Below are positions 8,837 to 16,792 of a stretch of DNA of 44,474 nucleotides, one piece after another. The position numbers were made by a program, and so were the translations under genes. Each line of letters begins with the position of its first letter. Within the stretch, counting starts at the first letter, position 1. The notes beneath the pieces are model-generated. The model was given only the letters and a program-made list of their open reading frames with translations. It made no database searches and was not told the DNA's origin. Source of the stretch: Labrys sp. WJW (GTDB lineage: Bacteria; Pseudomonadota; Alphaproteobacteria; Rhizobiales; Labraceae); assembly GCF_001676615.1 (NCBI RefSeq), contig NZ_LYXZ01000087.1, forward strand, positions 1 through 44,474, read 5' to 3'.

Positions 8837-8882
8837 CCATACCCCCTTGCATTTGCCGCGACCCGTATTCGGGGTGCAGGGA

Positions 8883-8913
8883 AGCATAACTTCTCTAGCC
8901 GCTAGAGAAGCAA
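8883..8913 (-). promoter_or_regulatory. MerR-type promoter/operator of the metal exporter
   Basis: Read on the minus strand, a -35-like TTGCTT (8908-8913) and a -10-like TATGCT (8883-8888) are 19 bp apart. The spacer is largely filled by a 21-bp palindrome (8890-8910) with 10-bp arms CTTCTCTAGC and GCTAGAGAAG around one base. An over-long 19-20 bp spacer holding a dyad is the hallmark of promoters activated by metal-sensing MerR proteins (MerR, ZntR, CadR, PbrR). No merR-like gene is in this window. Confidence 0.75.
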
Positions 8914-8963
8914 GGCACAAAGGCCATGGCCGATGCGAATGCCCGGCAAGCCGTCGATACAGG

Positions 8964-9203
8964 TCAATGCTTGCGGGCTTTGGGCTTGGCGGCGGCGGGA
9001 GCTGCCTTTTCCTCGGGCTCCCCCTTCTCATTGAGCTCGTGCACGTCATAGAAGCGGGAGGTCAGCGTCGATTTTGCCTCCTCGCCGACGATGAACTTCT
9101 TGGCCATCTCCCAGTGGCGAAGATCGCTGCCTTCCGGACAGCCTTCGCGCAGCCAGATCTCATAGGCCTTCATTCGAATGCGCTGTTCGGTCGTGTGTGG
9201 CAT
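8964..9203 (-). CDS. DUF2934 family protein
   Basis: This is a 79-residue cytoplasmic protein with the DUF2934 pattern: RIRMKAYEIWLREGCPEGSDLRHWEMA, followed by a Lys/Ala/Pro-rich tail ending KPKARKH. Family members are common in Rhizobiales and have no established function. ATG 9203 is chosen because the protein then begins directly before the domain. It lies 127 bases upstream of the metal exporter on the same strand, but the exporter has its own promoter. The 249-base gap to ppk2 (9204-9452) holds nothing I recognise. Confidence 0.75.
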   Translation of the reverse strand: MPHTTEQRIRMKAYEIWLREGCPEGSDLRHWEMAKKFIVGEEAKSTLTSRFYDVHELNEKGEPEEKAAPAAAKPKARKH

Positions 9204-9452
9204 TGCTGCGCTCCCTCGTCGCGTTGTACGGAGCGGCGCCGCTCGGACACTGGACCGAGTCATGGCACGACATTCGCCCAATCCGCGATCGGCCGGCCGC
9301 CATGGAGGAAACGTGCAGGTACGCGCCTGGTTCCCGGTGCAGGCAAGGATTGCCGCTCCGCTCCCTCGCGAGCTGAAGCGGGATCGCATCCGCGGATGGA
9401 CCATCGGCAAGGATGCCGGGCGGAAGATCGGCCCACCCGCGTTGCGAGCGTC

Positions 9453-10346
9453 TCAGACCTCCCCGCCATTGGCGAGAAAACGCTCCGCGCTCAGGACGAT
9501 CTTGCTATCCTGCCCGCCCACCAGCTTCTCGTCCTTGTCGGGATAGGGCAGGTCGGCCAGCACGGCACGGATAGCGGCCAGGCGGGTGCGCAGCTTGTCA
9601 TTGGCCTTGATGATGGTCCAGGGCGTGTCGACCGTGTCGGTCGCCTCCAGCATGCGGTCATAGGCCTGAGAATAGTCATCCCATTTGCCCACCGCCTGGT
9701 GGTCGATCGGCGAAAGCTTCCACTGCTTGAGCGGATCGGCATAGCGCGCATGCAGGCGCTTGAGCTGCATGGCCTGGCCGATAGTGAGGAAGAGCTTGAA
9801 CAGCCGGACGCCGTCACGCACCAGCATCGCCTCGAATTGCGGCGCTTCGTGCAGGAATTTGTCGGTTTGTTCCGGCGTGCAAAACCCCATCACCGGCTCG
9901 ACGCCGCCGCGATTATACCAGGAGCGGTCGAAGATCGCGATCTCGCCCTTGGTCGGCAATTGGCTGACATAGCGCTGGAAATACCACTGTCCCTGCTCGG
10001 TGGGCGTCGGTTTCGACAAGGCGACCACGCGCGCATCCCGAGGGCTCAGATGCTGCGTGAAGCGATGGATGGCACCGCCCTTTCCCGCCGTGTCCCGCCC
10101 CTCGAACACCACGACCACGCGCTCGCCCTGCTCCTTGACCCAGGTCTGCGCCTTGAGGAGTTCGATCTGCAAAGCGCGCAGATCCCGTTCATAGGTCTTG
10201 GATTTCAGCTTTTCCTTGTGCGGGTAGTTGCCCGATCGGAAAGCTGCCTCGTCGATCTCCGGAGGCAGGTCGAGATCATCGAGACGAAATCCGGCAATCG
10301 CCCTCTTCAGTGCTTCGTCCGTCTGCTTACCCGCCTTCTTTGTCAT
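9453..10346 (-). CDS. ppk2: Polyphosphate kinase 2
   Basis: PPK2 moves phosphate between polyphosphate and nucleoside mono- or diphosphates. The 297-residue protein has Walker A GRDTAGKGG at about 83-91, Walker B FDRSWYNRGG at about 139-148, then GVEPVMGFC and the lid-module arginines (LFLTIGQAMQLKRLHAR), all expected of a single-domain PPK2. ATG 10346 starts the protein. It lies beside the phosphate regulon and is divergent from phoR, which supports a role in phosphate storage or use. Substrate preference (GDP/ADP versus AMP) cannot be told from what I can see. Confidence 0.93.
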   Translation of the reverse strand: MTKKAGKQTDEALKRAIAGFRLDDLDLPPEIDEAAFRSGNYPHKEKLKSKTYERDLRALQIELLKAQTWVKEQGERVVVVFEGRDTAGKGGAIHRFTQHLSPRDARVVALSKPTPTEQGQWYFQRYVSQLPTKGEIAIFDRSWYNRGGVEPVMGFCTPEQTDKFLHEAPQFEAMLVRDGVRLFKLFLTIGQAMQLKRLHARYADPLKQWKLSPIDHQAVGKWDDYSQAYDRMLEATDTVDTPWTIIKANDKLRTRLAAIRAVLADLPYPDKDEKLVGGQDSKIVLSAERFLANGGEV

Positions 10347-10369
10347 GGAACCTCTCCAAATCCGCGCGA

Positions 10370-10398
10370 TCGTCGTGAAACTGTCATCGCTCTGTCTA
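10370..10398 (+). promoter_or_regulatory. Pho box between ppk2 and phoR
   Basis: PhoB half-sites have 11-bp spacing: TCGTCGT at 10370 (4 of 7 match to CTGTCAT), CTGTCAT at 10381 (7 of 7) and CTGTCTA at 10392 (5 of 7). They read toward phoR. This suggests autoregulation of phoR by PhoB; an effect on the divergent ppk2, whose start is 35 bases away from the perfect half-site, is possible. Confidence 0.6.
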
Positions 10399-10428
10399 CA
10401 TTGCCAGCATGAACGATTTCCACAATGC

Positions 10429-10531
10429 CTAGAGCAAAGCGCGTTCCGGCAGAAACACCCTTTGCCCTGGCTCTCTGGTTGGACGCGTCCTTGCGATTCG
10501 AGACCGATCCGTCAAATCGCAAGACGCTTTG
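10429..10531. repeat. Two-palindrome intergenic element, copy A
   Basis: This is a full-length copy (about 103 bp) of the dispersed element, beginning CTAGAGCAAAGCGCGTT and ending AAATCGCAAGACGCTTTGG. It sits between the Pho box and the phoR start codon, ending about 14 bases before ATG 10546. It would therefore be transcribed in the phoR leader. Confidence 0.8.
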
Positions 10532-10545
10532 GATGGAAAGCCGCA

Positions 10546-11865
10546 ATGTCGATGGTGATGGAACGCTCCTGGCTCTTGACGAAATTGGCCTGGAGCGGTG
10601 TAGCTGATCCGGTGGGCTCGAACCGAAACATCCTGAACCGCATCTGGAGTCGCCGTTGGCTCGTGCTCTCGATCGCGGTCCTGCTGGCCGCTCTCGTGCT
10701 GTGGGACGGCGCCAATCCCTGGCATGGGCTGCTCATCTTCGCCATGATCGTCGCCGCGACGGGCACCATTCCCTCGACCGGCGGCCATGACGGCAGCATC
10801 CAGCCCGCTCTTCCCGAAGGCGGCGGCAAGCCTTCCTTCGACGACCTGGTGATGGCCATTCCGGATCCGGTGATCGTGCTCGATTCGGCGCTTGCGGTTC
10901 GCTATTTCAACCGCCGCGCCCGCGACATCGTGCCGAATCTGCGCATCTCCGAAGCGCTGACCTATGCGCTGCGCGTGCCGGAACTGGTCGATGCCATCCG
11001 CTCCGCCCTCGACACCGGGGCCAGCCGACAGATCGAATATTCCGAACGTGTGCCGATCGATCGCGTCATCGAGGCTCAGATCTCCACCATTGCGGGCGAG
11101 AACGGGCGCACGGCCTTCGTGGTGATCGTGCTGCGCGACGTTACCCAGCGCCACCGCGTCGAACAGATGCGGGTCGATTTCGTCGCCAATGCCAGCCACG
11201 AACTGCGCACGCCGCTCGCCTCCCTGCTGGGCTTCGTCGAAACCCTGCAGGGCCCGGCACGCAACGACGCCGCCGCGCGCGAAAAATTTCTCGACATCAT
11301 GCGGTCCCAGGCCAATCGCATGTCCCGGCTGATCGACGACCTCCTGTCGCTCTCGCGCATCGAGCTCAACGCCCATGTGCAGCCCGACAAGCCGGTCGAG
11401 CTCGGTGCCGTTGTCGGCCATGTCGCCGATACGCTCGGCCCCCTCGCCCAGGACCGCAGCGTCACGCTCAGCGTCGACAAGCGCGTCCCGACGCTCGAAG
11501 TGCGGGGCGAGCGAGACGAGTTGATCCGTGTCTTCGAGAATCTGGTGGAAAACGCCATCAAATACGGCGCCTCCGGCGGCAAGGTCGAAGTTACCCTCGA
11601 TTCGTTGCCCAAGCCGCAAGGCAAGGGTCGCGAGGCGGTGGTGACGGTGCGCGACTACGGCCCGGGCATCGAGGCCGAGCATGTGCCGCGCCTGACCGAA
11701 CGCTTCTACCGGGTGGACGCTGCCAAGTCCCGCGAGAAGGGCGGCACCGGCCTCGGGCTCGCCATCGTCAAGCACATCGTGGCGCGCCACCGTGGCCGCC
11801 TCGGCATCGAGAGCGTACCGGGTGAAAGCACGGTTTTCTCGGTCCGGATCGACCAGATCGATTGA
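10546..11865 (+). CDS. phoR: Phosphate regulon sensor histidine kinase PhoR
   Basis: PhoR phosphorylates PhoB when phosphate is scarce. The protein has a hydrophobic segment (WLVLSIAVLLAALVLW and LLIFAMIVAAT, about residues 38-70), a PAS domain (SFDDLVMAIPDPVIVLDSALAVRYFN), and a HisKA domain with the phospho-acceptor His at residue 218 in NASHELRTPL. The ATPase domain follows: N box ENLVENAIKYG, G1 VRDYGPGIE, G2 GGTGLGLAIVKHI. ATG 10546 gives 439 residues; GTG 10612 is an alternative. Longer in-frame extensions run through the repeat element and are unlikely. It precedes pstSCAB-phoUB but is separated from pstS by 357 bases. Confidence 0.93.
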   Translation: MSMVMERSWLLTKLAWSGVADPVGSNRNILNRIWSRRWLVLSIAVLLAALVLWDGANPWHGLLIFAMIVAATGTIPSTGGHDGSIQPALPEGGGKPSFDDLVMAIPDPVIVLDSALAVRYFNRRARDIVPNLRISEALTYALRVPELVDAIRSALDTGASRQIEYSERVPIDRVIEAQISTIAGENGRTAFVVIVLRDVTQRHRVEQMRVDFVANASHELRTPLASLLGFVETLQGPARNDAAAREKFLDIMRSQANRMSRLIDDLLSLSRIELNAHVQPDKPVELGAVVGHVADTLGPLAQDRSVTLSVDKRVPTLEVRGERDELIRVFENLVENAIKYGASGGKVEVTLDSLPKPQGKGREAVVTVRDYGPGIEAEHVPRLTERFYRVDAAKSREKGGTGLGLAIVKHIVARHRGRLGIESVPGESTVFSVRIDQID

Positions 11866-11899
11866 GACGGCGAGGCATTTTCAAGGACTGCCGGTCCCT

Positions 11900-11918
11900 T
11901 TTGGCGATTGCCGCCAAA
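11900..11918 (+). terminator. Hairpin after phoR
   Basis: TTTGGCG (11900-11906) pairs with CGCCAAA (11912-11918) around ATTGC, 35 bases after the phoR stop. There is no clear T-run, so termination is uncertain. The rest of 11866-12222 contains an AT-rich stretch (about 12030-12120), the Pho box of pstS and the pstS leader. Confidence 0.4.
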
Positions 11919-12094
11919 CACTTGATTTGGTGTCGAAAATCACCGGGCACACCGGCAGAAATCCTCGAATCTGGCATGATGACGAAGGCTGCGGGCGTCG
12001 TCACAGGGGTTTGACGGTTTTTAACAATGGCGTCACCGCCTTTTCGGCCAAACCAACAAAATACAATCAACTCATTGAATTATAATGGTTTTAT

Positions 12095-12123
12095 TTGTCA
12101 TAAAACGATAGCCTAACTGTCAT
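12095..12123 (+). promoter_or_regulatory. Pho box upstream of pstS
   Basis: Three PhoB half-sites lie at exact 11-bp steps: TTGTCAT (12095-12101), a degenerate CGATAGC (12106-12112) and CTGTCAT (12117-12123). The last ends 99 bases before the pstS start. This is the expected control site for phosphate-starvation induction of pstSCAB-phoUB. Confidence 0.7.
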
Positions 12124-12222
12124 AGAACCGTTGCTGCCGGCTTGTTAGGAGTCGCGCCGTAGACAGGGTTGCCGACCGGTAAACGGTCGTAGCGCCTGTC
12201 CAGAGAACAACGGAGATAGACC

Positions 12223-13269
12223 GTGAAGCTTTCCTTCCTCGCGCTCGCCGCTTCGGTAGCCCTGTCCAGCACGATCGCCGCGACCGCCGCCTTCGCTGCC
12301 GACATCACCGGCGCCGGTGGCACCTTCCCCGCCCCGGTCTACAATGCCTGGGGTAGCGATTTCAAAGCCAAGACCGGCACTGCGCTGAACTATCAGGCAA
12401 TCGGTTCGGGCGGCGGCCAGACCCAGATCACCAACCGCACCGTCGATTTCGGCGCTTCCGATGCTCCGATGGCCACCGACAAGCTGACCGCTGCCAAGCT
12501 GCTGCAGTTCCCGACCGTGATCGGCGCCATCGTGCCGATCGTGAACATCGAGGGTGTGTCCGCCGACCAGCTGACGCTGACCGGCGCGATCATCGCCGAC
12601 ATCTACCAGGGCAAGATCACCAAGTGGAACGATCCGAAGATCGCCGAGCTCAACAAGGATGTGAAGCTCCCCGATCTCGACATCGCCCCGGTCTACCGCG
12701 CCGACGGCTCGGGCACGACCTATGTCTTCACGTCCTATCTTTCGGCCGTGAGCCCCGACTGGAAGAGCAATATCGGCGCCGCCACCTCGGTGCAATGGGC
12801 GACCGGCTCGGGGGCCAAGGGCAATGACGGTGTCGCCGGCGCCGTGAAGAACACCCAGGGCGCCATCGGCTATGTCGAATATGTCTATGCCGCCAACAAC
12901 AGCTTGACCACCACGCAGCTGCAGAACAAGGACGGCAAGGTCGTCAAGCCGACCGTTCCCGCGTTCCAGGCCGCGGCCTCCAAGGCCGACTGGAAGGGTG
13001 CCAAGGACTTCGCCGTCTCCATGATCGACGTCGGCGGCGAGACCTCCTGGCCGATCGTTTCCACCACTTTCATCCTGCTGCCGAAGGATCCCAAGGACGC
13101 CAAGCAGTCGGCCGAAGTCATGAAGTTCTTCGACTGGGCCTACAAGGATGGCGCCGCGACGGCCGAGAAGCTGCACTACATCCCGCTGCCCAAGGAAGTG
13201 ATCGATACCGTTCGCACCGCCTGGAAGAGCGAAGTGAAGGCTGCCGACGGCAAGGCCGTCTACGAATAA
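12223..13269 (+). CDS. pstS: Phosphate ABC transporter substrate-binding protein PstS
   Basis: PstS is the periplasmic phosphate receptor of the high-affinity importer. The 348-residue protein starts with a Sec signal peptide (hydrophobic core to about residue 25, AFA-AD cleavage) followed by ITGAGGTFPAPVYNAW, the phosphate-binding N-terminal motif. The SGGGQTQI and DGSGTTYVFTSYLS motifs supply further phosphate ligands. The start is GTG at 12223, with GGAGA upstream. It is first in pstS-pstC-pstA-pstB-phoU-phoB and follows a three-half-site Pho box. Confidence 0.97.
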   Translation: MKLSFLALAASVALSSTIAATAAFAADITGAGGTFPAPVYNAWGSDFKAKTGTALNYQAIGSGGGQTQITNRTVDFGASDAPMATDKLTAAKLLQFPTVIGAIVPIVNIEGVSADQLTLTGAIIADIYQGKITKWNDPKIAELNKDVKLPDLDIAPVYRADGSGTTYVFTSYLSAVSPDWKSNIGAATSVQWATGSGAKGNDGVAGAVKNTQGAIGYVEYVYAANNSLTTTQLQNKDGKVVKPTVPAFQAAASKADWKGAKDFAVSMIDVGGETSWPIVSTTFILLPKDPKDAKQSAEVMKFFDWAYKDGAATAEKLHYIPLPKEVIDTVRTAWKSEVKAADGKAVYE

Positions 13270-13282
13270 GCTGAAAACCCGG

Positions 13283-13304
13283 CCCGGCGCAGTTCTGCGC
13301 CGGG
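13283..13304 (+). other. Intercistronic hairpin pstS-pstC
   Basis: CCCGGCGCA (13283-13291) and TGCGCCGGG (13296-13304) form a perfect 9-bp stem with a GTTC loop in the 73-base gap after pstS. Such stems often protect the mRNA of the abundant binding protein or partly terminate before the permease genes. Confidence 0.55.
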
Positions 13305-13342
13305 TCATCCTCTTTGATCGAATCACAGGCTGGAATATCGCC

Positions 13343-14347
13343 ATGAGCGCCGTAGCCGACTCCTCGCTGGACGCATCCAACTCGGCCGCAAAGGTCGCGC
13401 AGGGTTCTCCCTCGCCCGGGGCCAAGACGGTTCCTGGCGCCAACCTGGATCCCATCTTCAAGGCCGCCCTCTATGGTTGCGGTTCCCTCGTGCTGATCCT
13501 GCTCTGCTCGATCGTCGTGCTGCTCTTCTATGGCGGCTGGCCGGCGCTGGCCCATTTCGGGCCGAGCTTCTACTGGTCCACCGCCTGGAACCCCGTCACC
13601 GAGAAATTCGGCGCCGGCGTCATGATCTACGGCACGCTGTTCACCGGCATTCTCGCTTTGATCATTGCCTTGCCGATGTCCTTCGGCATCGCTTTCTTCC
13701 TCACGGAGATCGCACCCCAGAGCGTGCGGCGGCCGATCGGCATCGCCATCCAGCTCCTGGCGGCCGTGCCCTCGATCATCTTCGGCATGTGGGGCTCGCT
13801 GATCGTGGCGCCGATCCTGGCCCAGACGATCTATCCGCCGATCATCTCCATCTTCTCGCACGTGCCGGTGCTCGGCTATCTGTTCAAAGGCCCCACCAAC
13901 GGCGCCGGCATGCTCACGGCCGGCATCATCCTGGCCCTGATGATCATTCCCTTCATCACCGCGATGTTCGTCGAGATCCTCGAAGCCGTGCCCGCCATGC
14001 TGAAGGAATCGGCCTATGGCGTCGGCGCCACCACCTATGAGGTCTTCCGCAACGTCTCGGTGCCCTATGGCCGCACGGCCCTGGTCGGCGCCGTCATGCT
14101 CGGCTTCGGCCGCGCTTTGGGCGAGACGATGGCGGTGACCTTCGTGATCGGCAACGCCAACCGAATATCGGCATCGCTGTTCTCCTCGGGCGCGACCATC
14201 GCCTCCACCATCGCCAACGAATTCCCGGACGCACCGGCCGGCTCGCTGCGCAGCCAGTCGCTGCTGGAGCTGGGCTTCGTCCTCTTCGTGATTTCCTTCA
14301 TCGTGCTTGCGATCTCCCGCATGCTCGTGCGCACCAACGCCAAGTAA
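13343..14347 (+). CDS. pstC: Phosphate ABC transporter permease PstC
   Basis: PstC is one of the two inner-membrane subunits forming the phosphate channel. The 334-residue protein has a polar cytoplasmic N-terminus of about 45 residues, then hydrophobic segments from AALYGCGSLVLILLCSIVVLLF onward, and the ABC permease coupling motif (EAVPAMLKESAYGVGATTYEVFRNVSVPYGRTALVGAVMLGFGRALGETMAV). It lies between pstS and pstA, with a gap of only 11 bases to pstA. Confidence 0.96.
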   Translation: MSAVADSSLDASNSAAKVAQGSPSPGAKTVPGANLDPIFKAALYGCGSLVLILLCSIVVLLFYGGWPALAHFGPSFYWSTAWNPVTEKFGAGVMIYGTLFTGILALIIALPMSFGIAFFLTEIAPQSVRRPIGIAIQLLAAVPSIIFGMWGSLIVAPILAQTIYPPIISIFSHVPVLGYLFKGPTNGAGMLTAGIILALMIIPFITAMFVEILEAVPAMLKESAYGVGATTYEVFRNVSVPYGRTALVGAVMLGFGRALGETMAVTFVIGNANRISASLFSSGATIASTIANEFPDAPAGSLRSQSLLELGFVLFVISFIVLAISRMLVRTNAK

Positions 14348-14358
14348 GGGAGGGCATC

Positions 14359-15201
14359 ATGGCCAATCTCGCCCAAGGCAGCGCCCGTCTCGCCCGCCGC
14401 CGCGCCCTCGACTATGCCTACAAGGTCGTCTCCATCAGCTTTGCCGCTATCTCCCTGCTGGCGCTGGCCTGGATCCTGTTCACGCTGCTGCGTGAGGGGC
14501 TGCCCTCGCTGACCATGGACCTCTTCACCAAGGACATGGCCGATGGCGGCCTGCGCAACGCCATCGTCGGCTCTCTGGTCATGGTGCTGCTCGCCCTCCT
14601 GATCGGTGCGCCGATCGGCATCATGGCCGGCACCTTCCTCGCCGAGGCTGGCCGCGGCAGCAAATTCGCCGATGCGGTGCGCTTCATCAACGACATTCTG
14701 CTCTCCGCGCCGTCCATCCTGATCGGCCTGTTCGTCTACCAGATGATCGTGGTGGCCACGGGCGGCTTCTCCGGCTGGGCCGGCGTGATCGCCCTCGCCA
14801 TCATCATCCTGCCGGTGGTCGTGCGCACCACCGAGGACATGCTGGCCCTGGTGCCGACCAGCCTGCGTGAAGCCGCCTTTGCCCTGGGATCGCCGATGTG
14901 GAAGGTGATTACCTTCGTCACGTGGCGCTCGGCCCGTACCGGTATCGTCACCGGTATCCTGCTGGCCCTGGCCCGCGCCGCCGGCGAGACGGCACCGCTG
15001 CTGCTCACAGCCTTCGGCAATTCCAACTGGTCGCTCAACCTCGGCAACGCTTTTGCCAGCTTGCCGGCTGCCATCTACCAGCTCGCGCCCTATCCCGACC
15101 CCAAGGCCGTCTCGGTGGCCTGGAGCGGCGCCCTCCTCATCACCGCCGGCGTGTTGGCGCTCAATATCCTGACCCGCTTCGTGCTCGCTCCCAAGAAATG
15201 A
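14359..15201 (+). CDS. pstA: Phosphate ABC transporter permease PstA
   Basis: PstA is the second channel subunit, partner of PstC. The 280-residue protein shows six hydrophobic segments and the permease EAA-loop: LVPTSLREAAFALGSPMWKVITFV, then GILLALARAAGETAPLLLTA. A GGGAGG ribosome-binding sequence stands before ATG 14359. The stop codon overlaps the pstB start (ATGA), so PstB is probably translationally coupled. Confidence 0.96.
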   Translation: MANLAQGSARLARRRALDYAYKVVSISFAAISLLALAWILFTLLREGLPSLTMDLFTKDMADGGLRNAIVGSLVMVLLALLIGAPIGIMAGTFLAEAGRGSKFADAVRFINDILLSAPSILIGLFVYQMIVVATGGFSGWAGVIALAIIILPVVVRTTEDMLALVPTSLREAAFALGSPMWKVITFVTWRSARTGIVTGILLALARAAGETAPLLLTAFGNSNWSLNLGNAFASLPAAIYQLAPYPDPKAVSVAWSGALLITAGVLALNILTRFVLAPKK

Positions 15202-16025
15202 GTGCTCCCATGTCCGCTACCCCCCAAGCCTCCATCGCGGTTGCCGAACGCCCCCTCGCCGATCCAGCCGCCGCCGTGAAGCTCAAGGTCGAGAATCTCG
15301 ACTTCTTCTATGGTGAGAAGCATGCCCTCAAGGGCATCAATCTCGACATGATCGACCGGCAGGTCACCGCCATGATCGGTCCCTCCGGCTGCGGCAAGTC
15401 GACCCTGCTGCGCGTGCTCAACCGCATGTACGACCTCTATCCGGGGCAGACCGCCAAGGGCCGCGTGCTGCTCGACGGCCAGAACGTCATCGGCAAGGAA
15501 ATCGATCCGGCCGTGCTGCGCGCCCGCATCGGCATGGTGTTCCAGAAGCCGACGCCCTTCCCGATGTCGATCTATGACAACATCGCCTTCGGCGTGCGCC
15601 TGCATGAGTCGATCTCCAAGGCGGAGATGGACCAGCGCGTCGAGTGGTGCCTGACCAAGGCTGCCTTGTGGAACGAGGTCAAGGACCGCCTGCACGCTTC
15701 GGCGCTCGGCATGTCCGGCGGCCAGCAGCAGCGCCTGTGCATCGCCCGCACCATCGCGGTGAAGCCCGAAGTCGTGCTGCTGGACGAGCCGACCTCCGCG
15801 CTCGATCCGATCTCGACCGCCAAGATCGAGGAACTGATCGACGAATTGAAGCGGGACTTCACCATCGTCATCGTCACGCACAATATGCAGCAGGCGGCGC
15901 GCTGCGCGGATGTGACGGCCTTCTTCTATCTGGGCGACCTCATCGAGGTCGGCCAGACCAACAAGATGTTCACCACCCCGAACGACAGCCGTACGCAGGA
16001 CTACATCACCGGCCGCTTCGGCTGA
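15198..16025 (+). CDS. pstB: Phosphate ABC transporter ATPase PstB
   Basis: PstB powers phosphate import. The 275-residue protein has Walker A GPSGCGKST, Q-loop MVFQKPTPFP, signature LGMSGGQQQRLCIARTIAV, Walker B VVLLDEPTSALDP and H-loop VTHNMQQAARCAD. ATG 15198 overlaps the pstA stop; ATG 15210, four codons later, is an alternative. The N-terminal extension of about 25 residues before LKVENLDFFYG is variable in the family. Confidence 0.97.
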   Translation: MSAPMSATPQASIAVAERPLADPAAAVKLKVENLDFFYGEKHALKGINLDMIDRQVTAMIGPSGCGKSTLLRVLNRMYDLYPGQTAKGRVLLDGQNVIGKEIDPAVLRARIGMVFQKPTPFPMSIYDNIAFGVRLHESISKAEMDQRVEWCLTKAALWNEVKDRLHASALGMSGGQQQRLCIARTIAVKPEVVLLDEPTSALDPISTAKIEELIDELKRDFTIVIVTHNMQQAARCADVTAFFYLGDLIEVGQTNKMFTTPNDSRTQDYITGRFG

Positions 16026-16059
16026 TTCCCGGCCAGCGTCGAATTCATTTGGAGGCGGC

Positions 16060-16779
16060 ATGTCCGACCATATCGTTACATCCTTCGACCAGGAACTGCG
16101 CGAACTGCGCAACATGATCGCCGAAATGGGTGGCTACGCCGAAAAGAGCGTGGCCGACAGCGTCGAAGCCCTGCTCAAGCGTGACACCCAGCGCGCCAAG
16201 GCGGTGATCGATCTCGATGCGGCGATCGACAAGCTGCAGCGCCAGGTCGAGGACCGGGCCATCCTGATCATCGCCAAGCGCCAGCCGTTGGCGCTCGACC
16301 TGCGCGAGATCGTCTCGGCCCTGCGGGTGGCCAACGACCTCGAGCGGATCGGCGACCTCGGCAAGAACGTCGCCAAGCGCGTGGTGGCCATCCACAGCCA
16401 CGCCCAGCCGGCCCAGCTCTTCGGCGGTTTCGATCACATGGCCGACCTGGTACTCGAGCAGCTCAAGCAGGTACTCGATGCCTTCGCCCAGCGCAACGTC
16501 GAGGAAGCGCTCTCGGTCTGGCGCTCGGACGGCGAGATCGATGCGATGTATACCTCGTTGTTCCGCGAATTGCTGACCTACATGATGGAAGATCCGCGCA
16601 ATATCGGCTTCTGCACCCATCTGCTGTTCTGCGCCAAGAACATCGAGCGCATCGGCGACCACGCTACCAACATCGCCGAGACGGTGCACTATTTGGTCAC
16701 CGGTGAATCGCCGGCCGGCGAGCGGCCCAAGGCGGACAACAGCACCGATCTCGTCGACCTTCCTGTGCCGGCTAAATAA
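16060..16779 (+). CDS. phoU: Phosphate signalling protein PhoU
   Basis: PhoU links the transporter to PhoR and holds the Pho response off when phosphate is plentiful. The 239-residue all-helical protein contains the two repeated metal-binding helical motifs: LREIVSALRVANDLERIGDLGKNVAKRV and CTHLLFCAKNIERIGDHATNIAETVHYL. It follows pstB by 34 bases with GGAGG before ATG 16060 and precedes phoB by 13 bases. Confidence 0.97.
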   Translation: MSDHIVTSFDQELRELRNMIAEMGGYAEKSVADSVEALLKRDTQRAKAVIDLDAAIDKLQRQVEDRAILIIAKRQPLALDLREIVSALRVANDLERIGDLGKNVAKRVVAIHSHAQPAQLFGGFDHMADLVLEQLKQVLDAFAQRNVEEALSVWRSDGEIDAMYTSLFRELLTYMMEDPRNIGFCTHLLFCAKNIERIGDHATNIAETVHYLVTGESPAGERPKADNSTDLVDLPVPAK

Positions 16780-16792
16780 CAAGGGATAGGCC

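Noticed and set aside
10425..10607. Small 60-codon plus-strand frame before phoR.
   Set aside because: It is contained largely in the dispersed repeat element and overlaps the phoR start; no ribosome-binding site or recognisable product.
12145..13461. Antisense frame over pstS.
   Set aside because: PstS is unmistakable; the antisense product is a GC-bias artefact.
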